From assembly GCF_014650995.1 (NCBI RefSeq), contig NZ_BMWA01000024.1:81407-145406 (forward strand): a stretch of DNA of 64,000 bases, in the 5' to 3' direction. Of the stretch, positions 9,201 to 17,419 are shown piece after piece. The notes under the pieces are model-generated. The model worked only from the letters and a program-made list of their open reading frames with translations, was not told where the DNA came from and did not search any database. Both the position numbers and the translations under genes were made by a program. This stretch comes from Streptomyces viridiviolaceus (lineage in GTDB: Bacteria; Actinomycetota; Actinomycetes; Streptomycetales; Streptomycetaceae). How positions within the stretch are numbered: position 1 is the first letter of the stretch; each line of letters opens with the position of its first letter.

Positions 9201-9593
9201 TCAGGACCGCGTCGCTCCGGTACGGCGGGCGGCCACCAGGCCGAGTATGCCGATGACGACAAGCGGCCAGCCGCCCGTGACGGGGAAGTAGACGACGCAC
9301 AGGGGCACGCCGAGGCCCAGCAGGTACCACCCGATCTGCGCGGGCAGGTGGCCGGTGGTGCGCACGAGGTGCCGGGCCAGCGTGCCCAGGGCAAGCAGCG
9401 CGACACCGGCCACCATCCACCAGATGCTGAACTCGCGGGCGAAGTAGTCCTCGGCGCCCGTGTCCACGGCGCTGCGGAAGAAGCCGTCACGGACGATGGC
9501 GCCTCAGGCGTGGGGCTGGGCGAAGGCCCAGGCGAAGTGGAGCAGCGCGGTGGCGATGATCAGCCGCGGGACCCATCGGGCCAAGGTGTTCAC
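9201..9593 (-). pseudogene. DUF6463-like membrane protein interrupted by an in-frame TGA
   Basis: Reading from GTG 9593 gives VNTLARWVPRLIIATALLHF and then AWAFAQPHA, followed by an in-frame TGA (9506-9504). The same frame then continues for about 101 more residues (GFFRSAVDTGAEDYFAREF and three further hydrophobic segments) to 9201. The family, small four-helix membrane proteins of about 130 residues, normally has Trp at the stop position, so a single G-to-A change (TGG to TGA) explains the lesion. The start overlaps the stop of the upstream TetR gene (GTGA), so the two were a coupled operon. A shorter product from the GTG near 9467 would lack the first helix. Confidence 0.75.
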
Positions 9594-10165
9594 GGGGTGT
9601 CCTCCCACTCGTACGCGTCGTGCGGATCGTGCGGGGCCAGGCGCAGGGCCAGGGCGTAGCTGTCGCGCAGGTCGGACGTGGGGACGGGCGGGACGACCTG
9701 CTGGGCGCCGACGAGGACCAGGTAGAGCAGCCGGGCCATCGACTCGACGTCGACCTCCGGGCCGCCGAGTTCGCGCAAGAGGGTGCGCAGGTAGTCGATG
9801 CGCGACCGGTCCACCCGTTCCTGAAGTGCGTGTGCCTCGGGATCCTGCAGGGCCCAGGACCGCATGGCGATCTCGACGCCCTCACTGCCGCTCTTGTCTT
9901 CGAGGACGAGTCCGAGCAGGCGCCGGAGCCTGCGCCGGGCAGAGGCGCCGACGCGTTCCGTGTCGGCGATGAAGCGGCTGGTGTGCTCTGCCTCGAAGTG
10001 TGCGAGCAGGTCGGTCTTGAAGCCCGCTGTGCCCTTGAAGTGGTGGTGGAAGGAGCCCTAGGTCAGGTCGAGTTCGCTGCACAGCCGCTCGATGGTCAGG
10101 GCCCGCGCGCCGTCCTGTCGCAGCACGGCGAGTCCGGCCTCCAGCCAGTCCCGTTCGCTCGCCAC
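9590..10165 (-). pseudogene. TetR-family regulator interrupted by an in-frame TAG
   Basis: From GTG 10165 the frame gives a normal TetR HTH start (WLEAGLAVLRQDGARALTIE, then RLCSELDLT). A TAG codon at 10060-10058 follows, and the same frame continues GSFHHHFKG and the whole ligand-binding domain to 9590. In TetR proteins this position is Lys (DLTKGSFYHHF), so AAG to TAG is the likely change. The full frame is 191 codons plus stop, the standard size. Its stop overlaps the start of the DUF6463 gene, which is also broken. A perfect palindrome just upstream is a candidate operator. Confidence 0.82.
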
Positions 10166-10172
10166 GGCCCGA

Positions 10173-10185
10173 CCGTACGATACGG
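10173..10185. promoter_or_regulatory. Candidate TetR operator
   Basis: The palindrome CCGTA-CGA-TACGG lies 8 bp upstream of the GTG of the TetR gene. It is followed by a second, weaker TAC...GTA symmetry (TACGGAATGGTA, 10181-10192). The position over the presumed start of transcription fits autorepression. Confidence 0.5.
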
Positions 10186-10321
10186 AATGGTATGGCGCCG
10201 TGTCACAGCGGAGGACCGGCGTTGACCAGCGGCTTCCGCGTTCGGTAACAAATTGACTTTGCGTCACCTTTACTGTTGTCTGCCGCTTGCACAGTCCGTG
10301 TGACCTGGGGGGTCAATTCCA

Positions 10322-10777
10322 ATGAACCGCATCAGCCGCTCCATCGCCGCCGCGCTCTTCGCGGGCGGTCTCGTCCTCGGGCTCGGCGCCTGCTCGGACG
10401 TCGCCGACGAGGCCGCCAAGCAGGTCGAGGACGAGGTGGTCGAGGAGGTCGACAAGCAGCTCAACGAGGAGTATCAGGTCACCTACGAGGTGACCGGCGC
10501 CAAGGCCGACTCCATCGAGTTCAACGCGGGCGGCGGCGACGCGGCGGACCCGAAGCTCGAGACGGTGAAGAACCCCACGCTGCCGTGGAAGAAGACGGTG
10601 ACGCTGCGGGGCATCGAGGCGCCGACCGTGCTGCCGGTGGCGCTGGACGTCAGCGAGGGCGGCTCCGACGGCCTCACCTGCAAGATCGTGTACAAGGGGA
10701 AGACCCTCGCCGAGGAGTCCGACGCGGGCGTCGTCTCCGCCGCCGGCTGTGTCGCCGTCTCGCCGATCGCCGGCTGA
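10322..10777 (+). CDS. MmpS-like lipoprotein
   Basis: A 151-residue secreted lipoprotein. The N-terminus has a positive start, a hydrophobic core and the lipobox LGLGAC with lipidated C24. The acidic helix after it (VADEAAKQVEDEVVEEVDKQ) is a flexible linker. The C-terminal half (YEVTGAKADSIEFNAGG, LPWKKTVTL, DGLTCKIVYKG) resembles the MmpS/immunoglobulin-like beta fold found in actinobacterial envelope proteins. A strong GGGGGG ribosome site precedes the ATG. It is monocistronic, ending at a bidirectional hairpin terminator facing htpG. The function is unknown beyond envelope association. Confidence 0.8.
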   Translation: MNRISRSIAAALFAGGLVLGLGACSDVADEAAKQVEDEVVEEVDKQLNEEYQVTYEVTGAKADSIEFNAGGGDAADPKLETVKNPTLPWKKTVTLRGIEAPTVLPVALDVSEGGSDGLTCKIVYKGKTLAEESDAGVVSAAGCVAVSPIAG

Positions 10778-10789
10778 GCGGGACGGACC

Positions 10790-10828
10790 GTGAGGTCCCG
10801 GGGTGGGCCGGCCACCACGGGACCTCAC
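10790..10828. terminator. Bidirectional hairpin terminator between lipoprotein gene and htpG
   Basis: The arms GTGAGGTCCCG and CGGGACCTCAC pair perfectly over 11 bp. An inner GGTGG/CCACC stem continues the hairpin. It lies between two convergent genes. Confidence 0.85.
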
Positions 10829-10847
10829 CGTGCGCCGATCGGCGTAC

Positions 10848-12746
10848 CTACAGCGTGCGTTCCATGCGGTCGGCCACCAGCTTCACGAACCGTGCCGGCT
10901 CCTTCGGCCGGCCGCCTTCGGAGAGAACCGCCAGAGCGTGGAGCAGTTCCGCGGTCTCGGTGAGCTCCGTGCGGTCCTCGCGTTCCGTGTAGGCCCGGTT
11001 CAGGGTCTTCACCAGCTGGTGCTCCGGGTTGAGTTCCAGGATCCGCTTGGACCGGGGCACCTCCTGACCCATCGCCCGGTACATGTTCTCCAGCGCGGGC
11101 GTGAGGTCGTGCGCGTCGGAGACGACACAGGCCGGCGAGACCGTGAGGCGGGACGACAGGCGGACCTCCTTGACGTCCTCGCCCAGGTGCTCCGTCATCC
11201 AGCCGAGCAGCCCGGCGTACTCCTCGCTCTGCCGCTCCTTCTCGGCGCCGTCCTTCCCGTCCTCCTCGCCGCCGAGGTCGATCTCGCCCTTGGCCACCGA
11301 CCGCAGCCGTTTGCCCTCGTACTCCCCGACCGCGTCGACCCACACCTCGTCCACGGGGTCGGTGAGCAGCAGGACCTCCACGCCCTTGGCCCGGAACGCC
11401 TCCATGTGCGGGGAGTTCTCGATGGCCTGCCGGGACTCGCCCGTCATGAAGTAGATGCCGTCCTGCCCGTCCTTCATCCGCTCCACGTACTTCGCCAGCG
11501 TGGTCGGCTCCTCGGCGTCCCGTGTGCTCGCGAAGGAGGCGACGGCGAGGATCGCGTCGCGGTTCTCGGAGTCGGTCACCAGCCCTTCCTTCAGGACCGG
11601 GCCGAACTCCCGCCAGAACGTGGTGTAGCGCTCCGGCGCCGACGACATCAGGTCCTTCACCGTCGACAGGACCTTCTTCGTCAGGCGGCGCCGCATCATG
11701 CGGATGTGCCGGTCCTGCTGGAGGATCTCGCGGGAGACGTTGAGCGAGAGGTCCTGCGCGTCGACCACACCCTTGACGAAGCGGAGGTAGGGCGGCAGCA
11801 GTTCCTCGCAGTCGTCCATGATGAAGACGCGCTTCACGTAGAGCTGTACGCCCCGCTGGTACCCCTGGGTGAACAGGTCGTGCGGGGCATGGGCGGGCAC
11901 GAAGAGCAGGGCCTGGTACTCGAAGGCGCCCTCCGCCTGCAGCCGGATCGTCTCCAGCGGTTCGCGCCAGTCGTGGCTGATGTGCTTGTACAGCTCGTGG
12001 TACTCGTCGTCGGACACCTCGTCGCGCGGACGCGCCCACAGGGCCTTCATCGAGTTCAGCGTCTCCGCCTCACCGGAGTCGCCGTCGTCGCCCGCCTCGG
12101 GGACCAGGCGGATCGGCCAGGTGATGAAGTCCGAGTACCGCTTGACGATCTCCTTCACCTTCCAGGCGGAGGTGTAGTCGTGGAGCTGGTTCTCGGAATC
12201 CGCCGGCTTCAGGTGAAGGGTGACCGAGGTTCCCTGCGGCGCCTCGTCGACCTTCTCCAGCGTGTACGTGCCCTCGCCCCGCGATGTCCAGCGGGTGCCC
12301 TGGGTCTCGCCGGCGCGCCGGGTCACCAGGGTGACTTCGTCCGCCACCATGAAGCCCGAGTAGAAGCCGACCCCGAACTGGCCGATGAGCCCGTCGGCCC
12401 CTGCGGCGTCCTTGGTCTCTCGCAGTTCCTGCAGGAACTTGGCCGTGCCCGAGTTGGCGATGGTGCCGATGAGCTGGGTGACCTCGTCGTACGACATCCC
12501 GATGCCGTTGTCCCGGACCGTGAGGGTACGGGCCTCCTTGTCGATGTCGATCTCGATGTGCAGGTCGGTCACGTCGACGTCGGGAGCTTCGTCCCGCAGG
12601 GCGGCGAGGCGCAGCTTGTCCAGCGCGTCGGAGGCGTTGGAGACGAGCTCGCGCAGGAAGACGTCCTTGTTCGAGTAGACCGAGTGGATCATCAACTGCA
12701 GGAGCTGACGCGCCTCTACCTGGAACTCAAACGTTTCGCTCGGCAT
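10848..12746 (-). CDS. htpG: Molecular chaperone HtpG (Hsp90)
   Basis: Cytosolic Hsp90, an ATP-dependent dimeric chaperone. The N-terminal GHKL ATPase domain is clear: [20 protein letters not shown], then [11 protein letters not shown] and [17 protein letters not shown]. The middle domain ([35 protein letters not shown]) and the C-terminal dimerisation domain follow. From ATG 12746 it is 632 residues, close to the E. coli protein; an alternative GTG six codons upstream exists. It is monocistronic, ending at the shared hairpin with the lipoprotein gene. I saw no clear HrcA or HspR box in front. Confidence 0.97.
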
Positions 12747-12990
12747 GGTTGGTGTGTACCTCACAGGTCGCAGTGGTCTGCACTGGTGGAGGTCACTCTA
12801 GAACAGCCCCGGCTCCTCGACAGGTTCTGTCGGGCTCCCGGTGCATGCAGGTGAGAGGGCCGCAAGCGGGTTCACCGCACCCCGGATCCGGGGGCTGGGC
12901 GCAGTGATCCGGTGCCGGGATCCTGGCAGGGCCGTCGGCACGGGGACCGACCGGTCCGTGCCGGCCGGGTCACGACCAGGGGGAACACCC

Positions 12991-13579
12991 ATGCCTCGCA
13001 CGCACCGCGACGCTCACCGGTGCGCTCGCGAGCATGCGGCGTCCCGTCAACCGGAGCCGTTCGAGCGGCAGTTGGATCTGCTCGTCGATCGGGACGGGGT
13101 GCCGGGTGCGCTCGCGTACGACGGCAGGCTGACGCGTACCGCAGGCGTCTCGGACCTGCGGTCGGGCCGGCCGAAGGTCGACGAGCGGGGCCGGTTCAGG
13201 CCGTCCGGCAGCACCGAGGCGTTCACCGCGGCCGCCGTGATGCCCCTGATGACGGACGGACGGGTCCGGAGGATCTCAACTCCTTCTGGGACGTACTGTT
13301 CGGCGGGCGGCTCCTGCCCGGCCGGGCGGTGCACCGGATGACCCGAGACCCGTCGTGGGGAGCCGCGACGTGTACCCGGCGGGCAGCCGCCACGGCTACG
13401 GCGTCGTCTCCGTCCCGCTCAGCTGCGGCGGCCTCTACTGGGCCACGGCGGTGATCTGCCCGGCGACTCGGTCGGCGCACAGGGCCGCGCGGCCGGGGCA
13501 CCGTGACCCGGGCGGCGGAGGGCGCCGGCCCCGTCTCCAGGGGGCGGTGGACGCGGCCCTGTGCGCCGAGGGCCGTTGA
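12991..13579 (+). pseudogene. Degraded serine hydrolase (class C beta-lactamase / D-Ala-D-Ala carboxypeptidase type)
   Basis: After a good ribosome site and ATG 12991, one frame encodes an N-terminal part like secreted serine hydrolases: LDLLVDRDGVPGALAYDGRL, then AGVSDLRSG and FTAAAVMPLMTDGRV. A different frame then gives DLNSFWDVLFGGRLLPG with MTRD, and a third gives YGVVSVPLSCGGLYW with a C-terminal VDAALCAEGR. These are consecutive pieces of one family but with the middle (including the SxxK-to-YxN span) deleted and at least two frameshifts. The expected S-x-x-K region reads SGSTEAF, so the nucleophile motif is damaged too. Clearly non-functional. Confidence 0.75.
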
Positions 13580-13613
13580 GCGCTGCCGTCGACCGGCGGG
13601 CCGGACGACCGAC

Positions 13614-13642
13614 AGGACTTGCAGAGGTTTTCTGCAAGTCCT
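13614..13642. promoter_or_regulatory. Perfect 12-bp-arm palindrome upstream of the PfkB kinase (candidate operator)
   Basis: AGGACTTGCAGA, five bases GGTTT, then TCTGCAAGTCCT: the arms are perfectly complementary. It ends 58 bp before the ATG at 13701 and right after the serine-hydrolase remnant. The CTTGCA...TGCAAG core looks like a LacI- or GntR-class operator. With no T-tract and a downstream gene so close, a terminator is less likely. Confidence 0.6.
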
Positions 13643-13700
13643 TGCCACGGTGGCGGCCGGCTGTTTGACTCGGCTGCCGACGACGGCCCGGGAGGACCCC

Positions 13701-14660
13701 ATGAGCACCGACATCGACGTCCTCGTCCTGGGCGGCGCGGGAGTGGACACGATCGTCCACGTCCCCGAACTGCCGCTGCCGTTCGCCGACAGCCACATGA
13801 TCCGGCCCGGGATCAAGACCCGCGCGGGCCAGAGCGGCGACTTCGTGGCGCTCGGACTGACCGCCCTGGGACTGCGCGCCCACCATCTCGACATGATCGG
13901 CGACGACCACGAGGGCGACCTGGTCCGCGCCCTCCACCGCGACCGGGGCGTCCCCCTCACCGCGGTGCCTCAGCCGGCGGGCACCAAGCGCGCGGTCAAC
14001 CTCGTCGGGCCCGACGGACGGCGCCTGTCCCTGTACGACGCGACGCGCTCCGGCGAGTCCGACCGGTTCCCCGAGGCGACGGTGCGGGAGCTCGCCGCCG
14101 CGAGCCGGCACGCGCACGTCGTGATCACCCAACCGTGCGCGCACGCCCTGCCCCTGCTGCGGGAGGCCGGGGTCACCCTCTCGACCGACCTCCACGACTG
14201 GGACGGCGTCGACCCCTATCACGAGCCGTTCGCCCTGGCGGCCGACGTCGTCTTCCTCTCCACCACCGCGCTGGCCGACACCGAGCGCACCATGCGCGAG
14301 ATCGCCGCGCGCGGTCGCGCCCGGATCGTCGTCGCCACCGCCGGCGCCGAAGGCGCGTACCTGCTGACCGACGACGCGGTGACGCACGTACCCGCCGTCG
14401 ATCCCCCGGCTCCGGTCGTGGACTCCAACGGCGCGGGCGACGCCTTCGCCTCGGCCTTCCTGCTCGGCTGGCTGAACGGAGAGGATCCGCAGCGCTGCGC
14501 CCGCTACGGATCCGTCGCCGGGGCCCACGCGTGCACCGTGCCCTCCACCCGCACGGAGGCCATCGGCCGGTCCGAACTGCTCGCCCGGGCGGCGGAGTCG
14601 GAATCCGCAGCCCTGGCCCTCGCGGCACCGGAGGAGGACTCCTCGCCGGTCACGCCGTAG
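13701..14660 (+). CDS. PfkB/ribokinase-family carbohydrate or nucleoside kinase
   Basis: A 319-residue ATP-dependent kinase of the ribokinase/adenosine kinase superfamily. The N-terminal glycine-rich start (LVLGGAGVDTIV), the substrate-binding AGQSGDFVALGL region, and the C-terminal PfkB signature DSNGAGDAFASAF with catalytic base D247 are all present. The ATG at 13701 follows a GGGAGG ribosome site; the open frame upstream has no family similarity. The sugar or nucleoside substrate cannot be named. A long palindrome just upstream suggests dedicated repression. The gene appears to stand alone. Confidence 0.88.
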   Translation: MSTDIDVLVLGGAGVDTIVHVPELPLPFADSHMIRPGIKTRAGQSGDFVALGLTALGLRAHHLDMIGDDHEGDLVRALHRDRGVPLTAVPQPAGTKRAVNLVGPDGRRLSLYDATRSGESDRFPEATVRELAAASRHAHVVITQPCAHALPLLREAGVTLSTDLHDWDGVDPYHEPFALAADVVFLSTTALADTERTMREIAARGRARIVVATAGAEGAYLLTDDAVTHVPAVDPPAPVVDSNGAGDAFASAFLLGWLNGEDPQRCARYGSVAGAHACTVPSTRTEAIGRSELLARAAESESAALALAAPEEDSSPVTP

Positions 14661-14919
14661 CGGCGTTCCCCACCACGTTTCAAGAAGTCGGGTCACCGAT
14701 GTTGACTCGGTGTCAGGACGGGTGCAAATTACCTAACGGTAGAACCGATCGGTAACCCCACAACCGGTACGTCACGGTCGCCGGCGAGCGCGCCCCTCCC
14801 CCGGGGCGCGACCGTCGGCCGCTTCCCCACCTGAGCCGCCGCACTCTCACAGAGCAGCACGCACCCCGGGCACCGCCATGCCCGCTCCCCCCGTGCCACT
14901 TCCCGAGAAGAGAGAGCAC

Positions 14920-15792
14920 ATGCCGAAGCATGCCGTGCGCCATGTCATGACCGCGACAGCAGCCGCCGTTGGCGCGCTCGCCCTCGGCCTCACCGCCACC
15001 ACCGCACACGCCACCACGACCCTGGACTACGTCGCTCTCGGCGACAGCTACAGCGCCGGCTCGGGAGTCCTGCCCGTGGACACCTCCAACCTGCTGTGTC
15101 TGCGCTCCACGGCGAACTACCCCAACGTCATCGCCTCCAGAACGGGCGCCCACCTCAAGGACGTCACCTGCGGCGCCGCCCAGACGAAACACTTCACTCA
15201 GGCCCAGTACCCGGGAGTCGCCCCCCAGCTGAACGCGCTCGGCGCGGACACCGACCTGGTGACGCTGACCATCGGCGGCAATGACAACAACACGTTCATC
15301 AACGCCATCCTCGCCTGCGGCTCCGCGGGCGTTCTCAGCGGCGGAAAGGGCAGCCCCTGCAAGGACAAGCACGGCAGCTCCTTCGACGACCGGATAGCCG
15401 CGAACACCTATCCCGCCCTCAAGGCCGCCCTTCAGAACGTGCGCGCCAAGGCTCCCCATGCGCGTGTCGCCGCCTTGGGCTACCCGTGGATCGTGCCGGC
15501 CACCGCCGACCCGTCCTGCTTCGCGAAGCTGCCGATCGCCTCCGGCGACGTGCCCTACCTGCGGGGCATCCAGGCGCACCTGAACGCCGTCGTCGAGCGC
15601 GCCGCCGAGGAGACCGGTGCGGTCTACGTGGACTTCTCGCAGGCGTCGGACGGCCACGACGCCTGCAAGGCCGCCGGCACCCGGTGGATCGAGCCGCTCC
15701 TCTTCGGCCACAGCGTCGTCCCCGTCCACCCCAACGCCCTCGGGGAGAAGCGCATGGCCGAGCACACCATGAGCGTCCTCGGCCTGAGCTGA
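14920..15792 (+). CDS. Secreted SGNH/GDSL lipase-esterase
   Basis: A 290-residue exported hydrolase of the Streptomyces lipase (SGNH) family. A signal peptide (MPKHAVRHVMTATAAAVG, core through TAHA) precedes the mature start near residue 31-32. Block I GDSYSAGSG carries the nucleophile S43, block III is TIGGNDNN, and the C-terminal VPVHPN supplies the catalytic histidine H270. Cysteines are spaced for disulfides, as in extracellular homologues. I chose ATG 14920 because the signal peptide begins there and GAGAAGAGAGAG precedes it. The gene is monocistronic with a strong terminator after it. It probably hydrolyses acyl esters or lipids outside the cell. Confidence 0.92.
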   Translation: MPKHAVRHVMTATAAAVGALALGLTATTAHATTTLDYVALGDSYSAGSGVLPVDTSNLLCLRSTANYPNVIASRTGAHLKDVTCGAAQTKHFTQAQYPGVAPQLNALGADTDLVTLTIGGNDNNTFINAILACGSAGVLSGGKGSPCKDKHGSSFDDRIAANTYPALKAALQNVRAKAPHARVAALGYPWIVPATADPSCFAKLPIASGDVPYLRGIQAHLNAVVERAAEETGAVYVDFSQASDGHDACKAAGTRWIEPLLFGHSVVPVHPNALGEKRMAEHTMSVLGLS

Positions 15793-15863
15793 CGCCTCGG
15801 CAGACCGCTCGGGCCGTCGTCGACGGCGGTGACGTGCGGGAGAGAGGCCCGTGGACGCCAGGA

Positions 15864-15893
15864 GACGCCCCGCCGCCTCGGCGACGGGGCGTC
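15864..15893 (+). terminator. Hairpin terminator after the SGNH lipase
   Basis: GACGCCCCG and CGGGGCGTC form a perfect 9-bp stem with a 12-nt loop, between the convergent lipase gene and the membrane-protein gene ending at 15997. Confidence 0.75.
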
Positions 15894-15996
15894 ACGTCCG
15901 CTCCGTGCGGAGCGGTTTCGGCGTCGGCGGCCCGGCGTCAGGCCACATGAAGCCGTGGCCCCGCCGGCTCGTCCGGGCACCGGTCCCGTCCGCGTC

Positions 15997-16923
15997 TCAG
16001 TCGTTCTTCCGGAAGATCTCCGACATCCGGTCCCCCGTGTCACGGGCCAGCAGCCCCGCCGAGTCCGGGGCGATCAGACCGACCCGGGCCGCCAGCTCCC
16101 GGCCGTGTACGTCGACGGCCGCTTCGACGAGTGCCGCGAGCCCCTCCAGCGCGGCACGGGCACGGGACCGGGACGCCGCCGCGCAGCCCACGGCGACCAG
16201 CGCGGCCGGCCACCACCAGCAGGCGAGCAAGGCGTAGCCCACCGCCCAGGCCGCGAGCCGCGCCGCGGCGCCGAAGGAGTCGTGGGCCGACCGGATCTGC
16301 CGTTCGGCGGGCTCGGGGAGGATCAGCCACAGCCGGGGCCACAGGGCGGCGAGGTCGGCCCCGTAGGCGGCCTCGACGCGGTCCGCGGCCGCCTGCATGC
16401 GGTCGCCGTACCAGGTGGGCCGCGTCGGGGCGCGTACCGCGATGCGGTCGCGGGCCTCGGTCAGCGCCTGGATCCGTGCCCACGTACGGGCCGGGACCGA
16501 CACCGCACCGTCTGCCCCGTCCCCGGTCGTGGCGGCTCGGAGGACGGCCTCCTCGACCTTCTCGTCCCTTTCACCCCACCGACGTCGGCGCCGTGCCGTG
16601 AGGGCACGCGAGAGGGGGTCCTGGCCGAAGCGCAGCCAGTACCGCTCGATGGCGCCTCCCAGGAACTGCGCGCCGAGTGAGGCCGCGGCGGCGGCCAGCA
16701 GGACGAGTGCCACCACAAGTGCGGCGGTGCCGGTCCGGTCGAGCGCGGGACGGGCGGCGAGCTCGTCCAGTGTGGTGCGCAGCCGGTCGACGTCGTGCCA
16801 GTGGCGGTGGCCCAGGGTGGTGCCGACGGCGGTGACGGCCAGGAAGAGGGCGCCGGGCAGCACCAGGAGGTTCAGCCAGCGTTCGGTGAGCTTGCTGCCC
16901 AGGGTGGCGAGGAGAGGGTTCAT
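15997..16923 (-). CDS. Membrane protein of a putative CHAT conflict module
   Basis: A 308-residue protein I do not recognise by name. It has hydrophobic segments at about residues 16-37, 66-88 and 222-250, with a long basic then helical cytoplasmic stretch between (RRRRRWGERDEKVEEAVL, PTWYGDRMQAAADRVEAAYG). The ATG at 16923 begins MNPLLATLGSKLTERWLN. It lies 22 bp downstream of the 130-residue gene at 17338, so the two form an operon. That operon is divergent from, and only 82 bp away from, the TPR-CHAT protease gene. The arrangement suggests a membrane sensor or effector partner of the CHAT protein, but this is inference from context only. Confidence 0.75.
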   Translation of the reverse strand: MNPLLATLGSKLTERWLNLLVLPGALFLAVTAVGTTLGHRHWHDVDRLRTTLDELAARPALDRTGTAALVVALVLLAAAAASLGAQFLGGAIERYWLRFGQDPLSRALTARRRRRWGERDEKVEEAVLRAATTGDGADGAVSVPARTWARIQALTEARDRIAVRAPTRPTWYGDRMQAAADRVEAAYGADLAALWPRLWLILPEPAERQIRSAHDSFGAAARLAAWAVGYALLACWWWPAALVAVGCAAASRSRARAALEGLAALVEAAVDVHGRELAARVGLIAPDSAGLLARDTGDRMSEIFRKND

Positions 16924-16945
16924 GGGGTCGGCGGCCCGGAGGCGG

Positions 16946-17338
16946 TCACCCGTCGGGGCGCAGGCGCGCCTTGTGCATACGTGCGTCGTGGACGGCACAG
17001 TGCGGGGCGGGCAGCAGGTCGCGGGCCCGCTCCGACCGGCTGCAGCGGACCGGTCCGGGGCACACGGCCACCTTGAGGTGCTGGGCGACCCCGCGGACCG
17101 CGAGCCCAACGCGTGCCGGGGAGAGGCCGACCGCGACCCCGGCCCGACGCAGCGCGTGGTCCAAGGCGTCGAAGCACGCGGCGAGTTCGTCGGCGTCCGC
17201 CCCCGACCGCAGCCGGTCCCGCGCGCGCTCGGCCGCCTCCCGGACGTCCGGTTCGCGCATCGTGTCGCGCGAGCCGAGCAGCGCGCACAACGCCGCTGTG
17301 CGGTGCACGAGTTCGGGATGGTCAGGCGATACGGTCAT
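16946..17338 (-). CDS. Small Cys/His-containing hypothetical protein beside CHAT gene
   Basis: A 130-residue protein without a recognised domain. It is mostly helical (MREPDVREAAERARDRLRSG, ELAACFDALDHALRRAGVAV). Its C-terminus has clustered potential metal ligands: C93, C99, H113, C114 and H117. I chose the ATG at 17338, since the longer open frame on this strand is only the shadow of the opposite CHAT gene. It is the first gene of a two-gene operon with the membrane protein at 16923, divergent from the CHAT gene. It could be an adaptor or regulator of the module; its function is unknown. Confidence 0.65.
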   Translation of the reverse strand: MTVSPDHPELVHRTAALCALLGSRDTMREPDVREAAERARDRLRSGADADELAACFDALDHALRRAGVAVGLSPARVGLAVRGVAQHLKVAVCPGPVRCSRSERARDLLPAPHCAVHDARMHKARLRPDG

Positions 17339-17419
17339 GCTCCAAGTGTGCCCGAGGACTGGCACTGTTGAGGGTGGGTCGCCACGCCACGGGGTTGAAC
17401 GACAGGGGGGCGCGACAAG

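Noticed and set aside
13614..13642. The kinase-leader palindrome as a terminator
   Set aside because: There is no T-tract, the upstream gene is a pseudogene, and the element lies 58 bp before a start codon; an operator is more likely.
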